From Bifidobacterium mongoliense DSM 21395 (lineage in GTDB: Bacteria > Actinomycetota > Actinomycetes > Actinomycetales > Bifidobacteriaceae): a DNA stretch of 64,000 bases. The translations under genes were made by a program, and so were the position numbers. The notes beneath the pieces are model-generated. The model saw only the letters and a list, made by a program, of their open reading frames with translations, searched no databases and had not been told where the DNA came from. This document shows positions 18,768-27,533 of this stretch, one piece after another (the first letter of the stretch is position 1; each line of letters starts with the position of its first letter). Location of the stretch: positions 62,113-126,112 of the forward strand of contig NZ_JGZE01000011.1 in NCBI RefSeq assembly GCF_000741285.1, written 5' to 3'.

Positions 18768-19565
18768 ATGGAACGGTATCGCAAAAGTCGAGCATTCGCG
18801 CCCCAGGGGTTCTTCGAATGCGAGGGGCGGGGCCTGCAGTGGATGGCCCAGGCGGAGCCTTCGGGAGGTCCCCGTGTCGTGAAGGTCTTCGATTGGTCCG
18901 ACGATTGGCTCGACATCGAACGGGTCGAGTCTTGCTCCCCCACACCCAAGGCGGCGTATGAATTCGGTGCTGCCCTGGCCCATATGCACGATACGGGAGC
19001 ACCGTCCTTCGGGGCCCCGCCCGAGGGGTACGACGGGGTGTGCTACTTCGGCCCCCTGCAGGATCCGGTGCCCATGGACACGGGATCCTGGAAGGATGCG
19101 GCCGCCTATCTTGCCGAGGGGCGGTTGTTGCCGATGGTGCGTCTGGGCATCCGGCGCGGGTCTCTCGACGACTCCGACCTGGCACTGACGCAGCGCGTGA
19201 TCGACCGCCTGCCCGAACTGCTGGGGCGTGCCGCGGACGACAAGCCGGCGCGCGTGCATGGCGATCTCTGGAGCGGCAACGTCATGTGGACGGCCGACCG
19301 GGGCCGCACCGAAGCGGTGCTCATCGACCCGGCCGCGCACGGCGGTCATCGTGAGGAGGATCTGGCCATGCTGCATCTGTTCGGCATGTCGTATCTGTCC
19401 CAGATCATGGATGGCTACCAGTCCGTTCACCCGTTGAAGTCCGGGTATCGCGACCGCATCACCCTCTGGCAGCTGTATCCCATCGCGGGGCATTGCGTCT
19501 TCTTCGGTGGCGGCTACGTCAGTGAATACCGCTCGATGTGCCGGGCGCTGCTCGAACAACGCTGA
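18768..19565 (+). CDS. Fructosamine kinase / aminoglycoside phosphotransferase-like protein
   Basis: The 265-residue protein belongs to the protein-kinase-like fold used by fructosamine 3-kinases. The catalytic loop HGDLWSGNVMW (about residue 163) supplies the catalytic Asp and metal-binding Asn, and VLIDPAAHGGHREEDLAML supplies the DFG-equivalent Asp. Family members phosphorylate ketoamines so that glycated proteins can be repaired or degraded; the actual substrate here is unknown. The start MERYRKSRAF has a GAGGAAAGG site about ten bases upstream. It stands alone, divergent from uppP and convergent with dnaJ. The N-terminal nucleotide-binding lobe is short. Confidence 0.85.
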   Translation: MERYRKSRAFAPQGFFECEGRGLQWMAQAEPSGGPRVVKVFDWSDDWLDIERVESCSPTPKAAYEFGAALAHMHDTGAPSFGAPPEGYDGVCYFGPLQDPVPMDTGSWKDAAAYLAEGRLLPMVRLGIRRGSLDDSDLALTQRVIDRLPELLGRAADDKPARVHGDLWSGNVMWTADRGRTEAVLIDPAAHGGHREEDLAMLHLFGMSYLSQIMDGYQSVHPLKSGYRDRITLWQLYPIAGHCVFFGGGYVSEYRSMCRALLEQR

Positions 19566-19590
19566 ACCGGGCGGTACCGTGTAGTGGGGT

Positions 19591-19634
19591 CCTGTTGTAT
19601 GGCGGACGCAGCGTCGTGCCCGCCATACAACAGG
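19591..19634. terminator. Bidirectional hairpin between fructosamine-kinase gene and dnaJ
   Basis: CCTGTTGTATGGCGG at 19591-19605 is the exact reverse complement of 19620-19634, with a 14-base loop. It sits between convergent genes and ends 8 bp from the dnaJ stop, so it probably terminates both transcripts. Confidence 0.8.
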
Positions 19635-19642
19635 AGAGGCGT

Positions 19643-20800
19643 CTAACCCAGTGCGCTCTTGAGCTTGCTGAAGAAGCCCTTCTTGCCCACCGTGGGCTTC
19701 GAACTCTGCGCGATGCGGCCCGCCCCCGAGTCGTGTGATTGCGCGAACCGTTCGATGAGTCCACGCTCATCGTCGTTGAGCTTCGTGGGGATGAGCACGT
19801 TGACGTGGGCGATGAGATCACCGCGCTCTTCGTTGCGACGCATCCGCGCCACGCCGAGGCCGCGGACGGTCACCGTCTGCTCGGGCTGGCAACCCGCCGG
19901 GATGGCGATGGTCTCTTCGCCGTCGAAAGTGTCGATGTCGACGTCGTGGCCGAGCACCGCCCAGCTCATGGGGACCTGAACCCAGCAGTGCAGGTCATCA
20001 CCCTCACGCGTGAACCGCTTGTCCGATTTGACGCGGATGTCGATGTACAGGTCGCCGGCGGCCCCGCCGCCCTCACCGACCTCACCTTGGTTGGACAGAC
20101 GCAACCGAGAGTTGTCCGCGATGCCGGCGGGCACGTTCACGCCGACCTCGCGTTGGCTGCGCACCCGACCGTGACCCATGCAGGTCTGGCACGGGTGGGT
20201 GATGATGGTGCCGTGGCCCTCGCAACGTTCGCAGGGCGCCGTGGTCATCATCTGGCCCAGCATGGTGCGCACGACCTTCTGGCGCGTGCCCCGGCCCTGG
20301 CAATCCGGGCAGGTCGAGGGCTTCTTGCTGTCGGCGGAACCGGATCCGCCGCACTGCGGGCACAGCACGAATGTGTTGATGGTGACGTGCTCGGTGCCGC
20401 CGAACACCGCGGTCTTCAGATCGATGGACATGCCGGCGAGGGCGTCGCGTCCCGGCTGGGTGCGTGGGACCGGCCCCTGGGAGCCGCCGCCGAACGCCCC
20501 GCCGAAGAACTGGCCGAAAATATCCCCCATGTCGCCCATATCGAAGCCCTGGGCGCCGTATCCGCCGGCGTTCGGGTCGTTGGGGTCGACGCCGGAGTCG
20601 TACATCCGCCGCTTGTCGCTGTCGGAGAGCACCTGGTAGGCGTTGTTGACCTCTTTGAACTTATCCTCGAATTCGGGGCCCGCGATATCGGGATGATACT
20701 TGCGGCTCATCTTGCGATAGGCCTTTTTGATCTCCTCGTCGCTCGCCGTGCGTTCGACGCCCAACACCTCGTAATAATCTGCCAATGCCTTGTCCTTCAT
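19643..20800 (-). CDS. dnaJ: Chaperone protein DnaJ
   Basis: DnaJ is the Hsp40 co-chaperone that stimulates DnaK ATPase and delivers substrates. The 385-residue protein has the J domain with HPD (about residues 8-75) and a Gly/Phe-rich linker ([12 protein letters not shown]). Four zinc-finger repeats follow ([32 protein letters not shown]), then the substrate-binding C-terminal domains. It lies 36 bp downstream of hrcA and so falls under the same CIRCE control. Being next to hrcA rather than in a dnaK operon, it is the hrcA-linked paralogue (often called dnaJ2). The gene is intact. Confidence 0.96.
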   Translation of the reverse strand: MKDKALADYYEVLGVERTASDEEIKKAYRKMSRKYHPDIAGPEFEDKFKEVNNAYQVLSDSDKRRMYDSGVDPNDPNAGGYGAQGFDMGDMGDIFGQFFGGAFGGGSQGPVPRTQPGRDALAGMSIDLKTAVFGGTEHVTINTFVLCPQCGGSGSADSKKPSTCPDCQGRGTRQKVVRTMLGQMMTTAPCERCEGHGTIITHPCQTCMGHGRVRSQREVGVNVPAGIADNSRLRLSNQGEVGEGGGAAGDLYIDIRVKSDKRFTREGDDLHCWVQVPMSWAVLGHDVDIDTFDGEETIAIPAGCQPEQTVTVRGLGVARMRRNEERGDLIAHVNVLIPTKLNDDERGLIERFAQSHDSGAGRIAQSSKPTVGKKGFFSKLKSALG

Positions 20801-20836
20801 ATTGTCGTTCGGGAGTTATTGTGCCATGAACCGGGG

Positions 20837-21943
20837 TCAGTGCCCGTCGTCGTCCTCATCCTGGGCCAGTAGGCCGGTCAGGTATCGGGCCACCGTCCTG
20901 ACCGCCGTCATGGTCGCGCCGTAGTCCATATGCGTCGGTCCGATGGAACCGACGAAGGCCACGGGATCCGCATGTTCGCCCTTGGCCTGGCGCTCCGAGC
21001 CCGTTTCCGTATCGGTGCCGGTCTCGTCCGCCGTCTCGGGGCTGCGTCCATAGCCACTGCTGACGACGGAGGCGTGGATGAGACCGGGGTTGTGCGTCTC
21101 GGAACCGATCGCCACGCCGACGCCGCCCTGGTCCTCCCCCAGCGTGCTCATGAGACGCATGAGCACCACCTGCTCCTCAAGGGCGTCGAACAGGGGCGCG
21201 AGGTCTCCGATGGTGCGTTGGTGCGCGAGCTGGGACGTGCCCGCCATATACAGGTCGCTGGTCTGTTCGTCGTCGGCCATGCTCGTCAGGGCGTCGGCCA
21301 ACGCCCCGGCGAGCCGTCGTCTCGGCGACGAGAGGGTGTCGAGCGCCAACGTTCTGATCCGCTGCGCCGCCGTGAAGAGACGCAGGCCCGTGCAATCGGC
21401 GTTGATCAGCGAGCAGAAGTCGTCCAGATCCGATTGCGTGCAGGGCTCCGGCATCGTCAGCGTGTGCTGGGCCACGCCTCCCGTGTCCGTGATGACGACG
21501 GCGAGCAGACGCGAGTCCGACAAGGGGACGAGTTCGACGTGGCGCAGCGTGGATTTCGACAAGGAAGGCGAGGAGATGACGGCTACCTGTCCCGTGATGT
21601 CGGCCAGGATCCGGGCCCCGCGTTGCAAGGTGTCCTGCAGGCTCACCGACCCCCCGAGGAAGCGCGTGATGCCGCGTCGTTGCGCCTGGGTCAGCGGCAC
21701 AAGCGTCGACAGCCGGTCCACGAAGTACCGGTAGCCGTGCTCGGTCGGTATACGGCCGGCGGAGGTGTGCGGCTGGACCAGATACCCCTCATCCTCGAGG
21801 GCGGCCATGTCGTTGCGTATGGTGGCGGAGCTCACTCCGAGATCATGGTGGTGTGCCAGTGCCGATGAGCCCACCGGTTCCTGTGAACGGATATAGTCTT
21901 CGATGACGGCGCGCAAGACCAGCATGCGACGTGAATGGACCAT
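20837..21943 (-). CDS. hrcA: Heat-inducible transcription repressor HrcA
   Basis: HrcA binds CIRCE elements and represses heat-shock genes until titrated by misfolded protein and GroEL. The product begins MVHSRRMLVLRAVIEDYIRS, a typical winged-helix N-terminus with GVSSATIRNDMAALEDEGYL. It ends with a GAF-like domain carrying GSIGPTHMDYGATMTAV. The start at 21943 is chosen because AGGAG lies seven bases upstream; two upstream ATGs (21949, 21988) are poorly spaced. The 368-residue length is normal. There is an acidic, Thr/Glu-rich insert of about 25 residues near the C-terminus (DETGTDTETGSE). A CIRCE operator lies about 80 bp upstream, so the hrcA-dnaJ unit autoregulates. Confidence 0.95.
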   Translation of the reverse strand: MVHSRRMLVLRAVIEDYIRSQEPVGSSALAHHHDLGVSSATIRNDMAALEDEGYLVQPHTSAGRIPTEHGYRYFVDRLSTLVPLTQAQRRGITRFLGGSVSLQDTLQRGARILADITGQVAVISSPSLSKSTLRHVELVPLSDSRLLAVVITDTGGVAQHTLTMPEPCTQSDLDDFCSLINADCTGLRLFTAAQRIRTLALDTLSSPRRRLAGALADALTSMADDEQTSDLYMAGTSQLAHQRTIGDLAPLFDALEEQVVLMRLMSTLGEDQGGVGVAIGSETHNPGLIHASVVSSGYGRSPETADETGTDTETGSERQAKGEHADPVAFVGSIGPTHMDYGATMTAVRTVARYLTGLLAQDEDDDGH

Positions 21944-22019
21944 GGCCATGCTCCTCTCCCGGATTGCCTCGAATGCGTCGGCGCTCACGCTCGAGGGCGC
22001 CTTATACCTTGCTATTGTA

Positions 22020-22046
22020 TTAGCACTCGATGTTACGGAGTGCTAA
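22020..22046. promoter_or_regulatory. CIRCE operator
   Basis: TTAGCACTC, nine bases, GAGTGCTAA: a perfect copy of the CIRCE consensus recognised by HrcA. It overlaps the expected promoter of hrcA-dnaJ (minus strand) and lies about 200 bp upstream of tkt on the other strand. Confidence 0.97.
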
Positions 22047-22246
22047 TGCGTTCGTTCCTGGAGAATTCCGCACGTCTCGGATGTTCGGTTGTGAGCGTTC
22101 ACCGGTGAGGTGTGCGCGAACACGCCTATCACTGGAATCCAAGTCGGCTGCGAAAGCTAGCATGGAGGTGCAATGTGAGGGCATGGACAGCACGGCATAA
22201 GCCGGAGGCGTCGGGCCCGAAGTATTGGAAGGAAAGTAGATCACAT

Positions 22247-24346
22247 ATGACCGATTTCACCTGGTCTGAACTGGACGAACGTGCAGTGAAGATGGCAAAG
22301 GTCCTCTCCGCGGACGCGGTCGAGAAGGCGGGCAGTGGCCATCCCGGCTCCCCCATCTCGCTGGCGCCGGTGGCGTACACGCTGTTCCAGCACTACATCA
22401 AGCACGATCCCAAGGACTCCGCATGGGCCGGCCGCGATCGTTTCATCCTCTCCGGTGGCCACGCCTCGCTCACGCAGTACGTGCAGCTGTTCTTCTCGGG
22501 CTATGACGTCACCCTCGACGATCTCAAGCACTTCCGTGGCGGCGCCGACACGCGCACCCCGGGTCACCCCGAGTATGGCCTGACCGACGGCATCGAAATG
22601 ACCACCGGTCCGCTGGGCCAGGGCCTGGCCTCCGCCGTCGGATTCGCTTACGGACAGCGTTTCCAGCGCGGTCTGCTCGATCCCGAAGCCCCCGCCGGCA
22701 CCTCGCCCTTCGACCACAAGGTCTGGGTCATCTGCGGTGAAGGCGACGTCGAGGAGGGTGTCTCCTCCGAGGCCAGCTCGCTCGCGGGCAACCAGGGTCT
22801 GGGCAACCTGACCGTGATCTTCGACGCGAACCACATCCAGATCGAGGGCGACACCAAGCTCACCTTCTCCGAGGATATCCTCAAGCGCTATGAGGCCTAC
22901 GGCTGGTACACGGACGAGGTCAGCTTCGTCCAGCCCGACGGCTCCTACAAGGAGGACACGGAGGCTCTCGCCGCCGCGATCGACAAGGCCGAGCAGGTCA
23001 CCGATCGTCCGAAGTTCATCAAGGTCGACAGCCTCATCGCATGGCCGACCCCGGGCAAGACGAATGATGAGTCCTCCCACGGATCGAAGCTCGGCACGGA
23101 AGCCGTAGCGGGCCTCAAGAAGGTTCTCGGCTACGATCCCGCCGTCAACTTCGCCATCGATGACGAAGCCCTCGCCCACGCCCGCAAGGTCGCCGATCGC
23201 GGCGCCGAAGCGCACCGTGAATGGGACGCCAAATTCGATGCGTGGAAGCAGGCGAACCCCGACAAGTACGCGCTGTACGAGCGTCTCGTCGCCGGTAAGC
23301 TGCCCGAAGGCTTCGACAAGGCCATCGATGATCTTGAGTCCTCCTTCGAGGCCGGTCCCAAGGTCGCCACCCGTAAGGCCTCCGGTGCGGTGATCAACGC
23401 CATCGCCGCCGTGATGCCCGAACTGTGGGGCGGCTCCGCCGACCTCGGTGGTTCGAACAAGACCAACATCGACGGCGCCAAGTCCTTCGGCCCGAACGCC
23501 GATGCGACCCGCACCTGGCCCGAGGTCTCCGAGTACGGCCGTCAGCTGCACTTCGGCGTGCGTGAGTTCGCCATGGGCGCCATCACCAATGGCATCCTGC
23601 TGGGCTCCAACACCCGCGTGTTCAACGGCACGTTCTTCCAGTTCTCCGACTACGAGCGTCCGTCCGTCCGTCTCGCCGCGCTCATGAAGGTCCCGAACCT
23701 GTACGTCTGGACCCACGATTCCGTGGCCCTGGGCGAAGATGGTCCGACGCACCAGCCGATCGAGCATCTGGCCACCTTCCGCGCCATGCCGCAGATGGAG
23801 GTCGTGCGCCCGGCCGACGAGTACGAGACCACTGAAGCGTATCGTCACTTCTTCGAGAAGGACAACACGCTGCCGACCGCCATGGTGCTCACGCGCCAGG
23901 GTGTCCCGACGCTCGCCGAGACCGCCGAGAAGGCCAAGGATGGCGTCAAGCGTGGCGCCTATGTGCTGGTCGATGTCGAGGGAACCCCCGACGTGATCAT
24001 CATGGCCAGCGGTTCCGAGGTCCAGTGGGCCGTGGCCGCCGCGAAGACACTGGCCGGTGAGGGCGTCAAGGCCCGCGTCGTGTCGATGCCGTCCATGGAG
24101 TGGTTCGAGGAGCAGGACAAGGCGTACCGCGAGTCCGTACTCCCGGCCTCCGTCAAGGCCCGCGTCTCGGTCGAGGCCGGGGTTGCGATGCCGTGGTACA
24201 AGTACCTCGGCGGGGATGGCAAGGCCGTCTCCATCGAGCAGTTCGGCCTGCAGGGCGACGGTGCGCAGAACATGATTGATCTGGGCATCGATGAAGCGCA
24301 TGTGGTGGCGGCCGCCAAGGCCTCCATCGCCGAAGCCAAGGCCTGA
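22247..24346 (+). CDS. tkt: Transketolase
   Basis: This thiamine-diphosphate enzyme exchanges two-carbon units between sugar phosphates. In bifidobacteria it works with transaldolase to convert fructose 6-phosphate and erythrose 4-phosphate into pentose phosphates for phosphoketolase. The 699-residue product has GSGHPGSP near the N-terminus, the ThDP motif GEGDVEEGVSSEASSLAGNQ with its terminal Asn, and the transketolase signature GEDGPTHQPIEH. The start MTDFTWSELDER at 22247 follows GGAAGGAAAG. Codon use is strongly biased to C-ending codons, as expected of a highly expressed gene. It is followed by tal after 88 bp. Confidence 0.97.
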   Translation: MTDFTWSELDERAVKMAKVLSADAVEKAGSGHPGSPISLAPVAYTLFQHYIKHDPKDSAWAGRDRFILSGGHASLTQYVQLFFSGYDVTLDDLKHFRGGADTRTPGHPEYGLTDGIEMTTGPLGQGLASAVGFAYGQRFQRGLLDPEAPAGTSPFDHKVWVICGEGDVEEGVSSEASSLAGNQGLGNLTVIFDANHIQIEGDTKLTFSEDILKRYEAYGWYTDEVSFVQPDGSYKEDTEALAAAIDKAEQVTDRPKFIKVDSLIAWPTPGKTNDESSHGSKLGTEAVAGLKKVLGYDPAVNFAIDDEALAHARKVADRGAEAHREWDAKFDAWKQANPDKYALYERLVAGKLPEGFDKAIDDLESSFEAGPKVATRKASGAVINAIAAVMPELWGGSADLGGSNKTNIDGAKSFGPNADATRTWPEVSEYGRQLHFGVREFAMGAITNGILLGSNTRVFNGTFFQFSDYERPSVRLAALMKVPNLYVWTHDSVALGEDGPTHQPIEHLATFRAMPQMEVVRPADEYETTEAYRHFFEKDNTLPTAMVLTRQGVPTLAETAEKAKDGVKRGAYVLVDVEGTPDVIIMASGSEVQWAVAAAKTLAGEGVKARVVSMPSMEWFEEQDKAYRESVLPASVKARVSVEAGVAMPWYKYLGGDGKAVSIEQFGLQGDGAQNMIDLGIDEAHVVAAAKASIAEAKA

Positions 24347-24434
24347 GACCATCCCGGTCGGGACGCACATTTTACCGATGTCGTCCCGACCGGATGCATC
24401 ATCTGAAATTTCCATCAATAAGGAGTACATGAAT

Positions 24435-25538
24435 ATGAGTGAAGCAACGCAGCGCACCAGTGATTCCGGTGTCTCGATCTGGCTGGACGACCTGTCCCGC
24501 ACCCGCATCGAGTCCGGTTCTCTCCAGGATCTGATTGCACATAAGAACGTCGTCGGCGTGACGACCAACCCCTCCATCTTCCAGAAGGCACTGAGCCAGG
24601 TCGGTCCGTATGACGAGCAGCTCAAGCAGCTCGGCAAGGTCGACGTCGAGACCGCCGTCCGTGAGCTGACCACCACCGATGTGCGCAATGCCACCGACAT
24701 CTTCAGCGAGGTCGCCGAGAAGAGCGACTACGTGGACGGCCGCGTGTCCATCGAAGTGGACCCCCGCCTCGCCCATGACACCGAGACGACCAAGAAGCAG
24801 GCCGTTGAGCTGTGGGAGAAGGTCAATCGTCCGAACGCCATGATCAAGATCCCAGCGACCCTCGAGGGCCTGCCGGCCATCACCGCGACGCTGGCCAAGG
24901 GCATTTCGGTCAACGTCACCCTGATCTTCTCGCTCGAGCGTTACGAGCAGGTCATGGATGCCTTCATCGAGGGCATCGCCCAGGCCGCCGCCAATGGCCA
25001 CGACCTCAAGCACATGGGATCTGTCGCCTCCTTCTTCGTGTCCCGCGTGGACACCGCCGTCGACAAGCTGCTCGAGCAGAACGGCTCCGACGCCGCCAAG
25101 GCTCTGGAAGGCAAGGCCGCCGTGGCCAACGCCCGCCTCGCCTACCAGCTCTTCGAGAAGAAGTTCGCCGAGGATCCGCGCTGGGCCGATCTCGAAGCCA
25201 AGGGCGCCAAGAAGCAGCGTCCGCTGTGGGCCTCCACCGGCACCAAGAACGCCGCTTACTCCGACTGCAAGTACGTCGACGAGCTGGTCGCCCCGTTCGT
25301 GGTCAACACCATGCCTGAGAAGACCCTCAACGCCCTCGCCGATCACGGCAACGGCGCCGAGAGCATCTCCGGCACCTACGAGGAGAGCAAGGCCGTCATG
25401 GACAAGCTCGCCGAGCTGGGCATCAACATCAAGGACGTCACCGATCAGCTCGAGTCCGCCGGTGTGTCCCAGTTCATCAACTCCTGGGATTCGGTGCTCG
25501 CCGACACCCAGGCCGGCATTGATCGCGTCAACGCCTGA
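24435..25538 (+). CDS. tal: Transaldolase
   Basis: Transaldolase moves a dihydroxyacetone unit between sugar phosphates and completes the non-oxidative rearrangements of the bifid shunt with Tkt. The 367-residue protein is of the long actinobacterial type. It has GVTTNPSIFQKAL at the N-terminus, VSIEVDPRLAHDT, and the Schiff-base Lys in MIKIPAT. The start MSEATQRTS at 24435 lies nine bases after AAGGAG; another ATG at 24429 is only three bases away from it. Codon bias matches tkt. A strong 18-bp hairpin follows about 50 bp after the stop. Confidence 0.96.
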   Translation: MSEATQRTSDSGVSIWLDDLSRTRIESGSLQDLIAHKNVVGVTTNPSIFQKALSQVGPYDEQLKQLGKVDVETAVRELTTTDVRNATDIFSEVAEKSDYVDGRVSIEVDPRLAHDTETTKKQAVELWEKVNRPNAMIKIPATLEGLPAITATLAKGISVNVTLIFSLERYEQVMDAFIEGIAQAAANGHDLKHMGSVASFFVSRVDTAVDKLLEQNGSDAAKALEGKAAVANARLAYQLFEKKFAEDPRWADLEAKGAKKQRPLWASTGTKNAAYSDCKYVDELVAPFVVNTMPEKTLNALADHGNGAESISGTYEESKAVMDKLAELGINIKDVTDQLESAGVSQFINSWDSVLADTQAGIDRVNA

Positions 25539-25586
25539 ATGACTCCCGGCATCGCCGATCGTTGATCGGCGGTACCTCGCATTGCG

Positions 25587-25631
25587 AATCGTCCCCCGTA
25601 CATGTCCGTGTGGCATGTACGGGGGACGATT
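25587..25631 (+). terminator. Hairpin terminator of tkt-tal
   Basis: The 18-base arms 25587-25604 and 25614-25631 are perfectly complementary with a 9-base loop. The position 48 bp past the tal stop fits termination of a highly expressed transcript. Only a short T-run (GCGTTTGG) follows. Confidence 0.85.
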
Positions 25632-25664
25632 GCGTTTGGGGAATGGCTCAGTGCACATCGGCTC

Positions 25665-25783
25665 AGTGGGCAACGGCCAAGTGGGCAACGGCCGGCGAAC
25701 ATAGCACGGTGCCATAACACGGCACCGTGCATACTGGTCCACATGCATCGTCCGTGCGTACGGCACAGTGCACACGGACGATG
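25665..25783. repeat. Cluster of short direct and inverted repeats in the tal-HAD gap
   Basis: AGTGGGCAACGGCC occurs twice in tandem (25665-25678, 25680-25693). GCACGGTGCC and its complement (25704-25713, 25721-25730) form a perfect 10-bp hairpin with a 7-base loop. CATCGTCCGTG and its complement (25746-25756, 25773-25783) form an 11-bp hairpin with a 16-base loop. No convincing gene is present between 25540 and 25995; this cluster and the following minisatellite account for most of that gap. Confidence 0.7.
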
Positions 25784-25885
25784 TACACCGGTTTCCCTCG
25801 TATACGGTCCTGTACACCGGTTTCCCTCGTATACGGTCCTTGTACACCGGTTTCCCTCGTATACGGTCCTGTACACCGGTTTCCC
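25782..25885. repeat. 29-bp tandem repeat (minisatellite), about 3.5 copies
   Basis: The unit starts TGTACACCGGTTTCCC and ends GTATACGGTCC. Copies 1-3 (25782-25810, 25811-25839, 25841-25869) are identical, with one extra T between copies 2 and 3. A fourth copy from 25870 matches only its first 16 bases and then degenerates into GC-rich sequence with further ACGGCC echoes up to about 25990. There are no spacers, so this is not a CRISPR. The unit contains the palindromes ACCGGT and GTATAC. Confidence 0.9.
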
Positions 25886-25995
25886 TTGTGCACGGCCCCA
25901 CTCGTGCACGTACCTTGTATATCGGGTTCTTGTCGTACCATGGCCCCCTCCGCACACGGCCCTTACATGTCACGGTACACACGGCCTGCACGTAT

Positions 25996-26832
25996 CTAGA
26001 GCAAGGCTTCGATCCAGCGGGCCACGCCGTCGTCGTTGTTGGAGGGACAAATCCCGTCGGCGATGGCTTTGAGCTCCGGATGGGCGTTGGCGACCGCCAC
26101 GCCGTATCCGGATCGGGAAAGCATGTCGATGTCGATGGTGTCGTCGCCGAAAGACACGGTGTCGTGTTCGGACACGCCAAGACGGCGGCACAGGGTGTCG
26201 AGGGCGTCACCTTTGTTCGCACGGGGGTTGGAGAGCATCCACATGATGCCTTCGCTGATGCTGACGGCGAAATCGGATGGTATGAGCGCGGCGAGTTGGT
26301 CTCGCTGCGATGCATCGGGCAGGATAATGATCTTGTCGGCCATGCCATCAGGCACATCGGTGAAATCCGTCAGCCGATACGACTGCGTCTGCCACAGTAC
26401 ACGCACATCGAAGTTCGTATAGCGCACGTCGTGCATCACGATGCCCAAGCGCAGCCCGGGCATCGCATCGAGCAGATCACGGCACACGGCGCAGCCCCGG
26501 CTTGCCGGGAAGCCCACTCGCAACAGATGACCGTCGTCGGGGGTGTCGGGGCCGATGAGCATCGCCTCGTCCGAATACGACGGTTTGGTGTCAATGAGCG
26601 CACCGTTGAGGTAGGCGCATGCGTCCACGGGGAGGCGATTGATCATGGGAAGTGCCGTGCTGACCGGCCGTGCGGTGGAGACTGCGAATTTGATGCCCTG
26701 GTCATGTGCGCGTTCGATGGCCGCGACGCAGCGGCCGGTCAGGAAGCGCTCCTCGAAACTCGCCGCATCGTGAAGCAACGTGCCGTCAAGGTCGGCGACG
26801 AGAAGCCGGGGCATGGGTCGTTTCGTGGTCAT
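25996..26832 (-). CDS. HAD-superfamily hydrolase, Cof type (sugar-phosphatase-like)
   Basis: The 278-residue protein has the HAD nucleophile motif LVADLDGTLLHD near residue 10, motif II in FAVSTARP, and motif IV FGDDTIDIDML near residue 235. A Cof-type (C2B) cap lies between them, with a Cys-rich stretch GCAVCRD. Such enzymes dephosphorylate sugar phosphates, flavin precursors or other small phosphomonoesters; the substrate cannot be inferred. The start MTTKRPMPRLL follows GGGGGAGC. It is isolated inside the repeat-rich accessory region, with over 450 bp of non-coding DNA on one side and more than 1.1 kb on the other. Confidence 0.88.
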   Translation of the reverse strand: MTTKRPMPRLLVADLDGTLLHDAASFEERFLTGRCVAAIERAHDQGIKFAVSTARPVSTALPMINRLPVDACAYLNGALIDTKPSYSDEAMLIGPDTPDDGHLLRVGFPASRGCAVCRDLLDAMPGLRLGIVMHDVRYTNFDVRVLWQTQSYRLTDFTDVPDGMADKIIILPDASQRDQLAALIPSDFAVSISEGIMWMLSNPRANKGDALDTLCRRLGVSEHDTVSFGDDTIDIDMLSRSGYGVAVANAHPELKAIADGICPSNNDDGVARWIEALL

Positions 26833-27079
26833 ACCTGCTCCCCCAGTGACGATACGTCGGTGATGGTGTACTGTTCCTGATTGCCCATCATGTCAAGACA
26901 CCGAGACGCGATCGCATCTGTCGGCACGAGATCGGCCTCCGGTCGTCGTTTCCGGCATGGTGAGACTTGGGAGCACGTCCTGCGCTGGCCTTCGAACATC
27001 GCATCCACCAGCGGTCCGCCTGTATTGTTGGTCCGTCAAAGTGATACCAGGATCGTCTGCGAGCGACGAGGATCGGTGA

Positions 27080-27373
27080 GTGTGCAACGAGTCGATAAGT
27101 GGCTGGTGCAAGTCTTCGCTGCACTGACACAAGTCGTCGGTTACCGCACAAGGGTCGACGATTGAGCGTCGCAAGTCGATGATTCACCGTCACAAGTCGA
27201 CGATTGGGTGACAAAGATGGGCGATTGAGCGCCGCAAGTCTTCGGTTGACTGATGTAAGTCGTCGGTTCGCGCACCAAAATCGTCAGTTAGCCGACACAA
27301 GTCGACGGTTCGCGAACAAAGATCAGCGATTCAGTGGCACAAGTCGTCGGTTCGCATAGACAAGTCGGGTGAT
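27080..27373 (-). repeat. 14-unit 21-bp array, reading as a heptapeptide repeat with two in-frame stops
   Basis: On the minus strand, one frame from 27373 to 27080 reads as fourteen consecutive seven-residue units near the consensus N-R-R-L-V-x-x (for example NRRLVPL, NRRLVSA, NRRLTSV, NRRLAAL, NRRLVTV, NHRLATL, NRRLVSV). No unit carries an insertion or deletion. Two units contain TGA where Arg CGA is expected (27323-27325, 27284-27286). No complete gene spans the array now. It could be the remnant of a repeat-protein gene, or DNA-level sites spaced two helical turns apart. The whole 26833-27981 interval otherwise lacks credible genes. Confidence 0.8.
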
Positions 27374-27429
27374 ACGAAAATCGAGGGGCCATATTCCGCG
27401 GTTGTTTTTTGCTATCACCCGACTTGTCT
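27358..27429. repeat. 17-bp perfect inverted repeat at the upstream end of the 21-bp array
   Basis: AGACAAGTCGGGTGATA at 27358-27374 is exactly complementary to 27413-27429, with a 38-base spacer containing a T6 run. The left arm is part of the first unit of the 21-bp array. It may be a hairpin, a boundary of the element, or the target of a DNA-binding protein. Confidence 0.75.
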
Positions 27430-27533
27430 GATCGGTATGAGACGCGGCCTTCCATGTTCCGGACACCCCGACGGACAACGGAACACAGTCCTTGGCCTGG
27501 GGAACGAAAGAGATGCCGTCAACGCATATGTCG

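Noticed and set aside
22241-24700. 819-codon open frame antisense to tkt
   Set aside because: It is the complementary-strand shadow of strongly biased C-ending codons in tkt; it has no recognisable domain or ribosome binding site.
25782-25990. CRISPR array
   Set aside because: The 29-bp units are directly adjacent with at most one base between them, so there are no spacers, and no cas genes are nearby.
24399-26357. 652-codon open frame antisense to tal and across the minisatellite
   Set aside because: It is a codon-bias shadow of tal extended through repeats; no domain is recognisable and the real HAD gene lies in another frame.
27269-27331. TGA as selenocysteine or programmed readthrough in the heptad array
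   Set aside because: TGA replaces Arg CGA by a single C-to-T change in both places, no SECIS-like hairpin was apparent, and no gene start or stop frames the array.
27358-27429. Insertion-sequence terminal repeats
   Set aside because: Only 38 bp separate the arms, there is no transposase frame, and no target-site duplication was seen.
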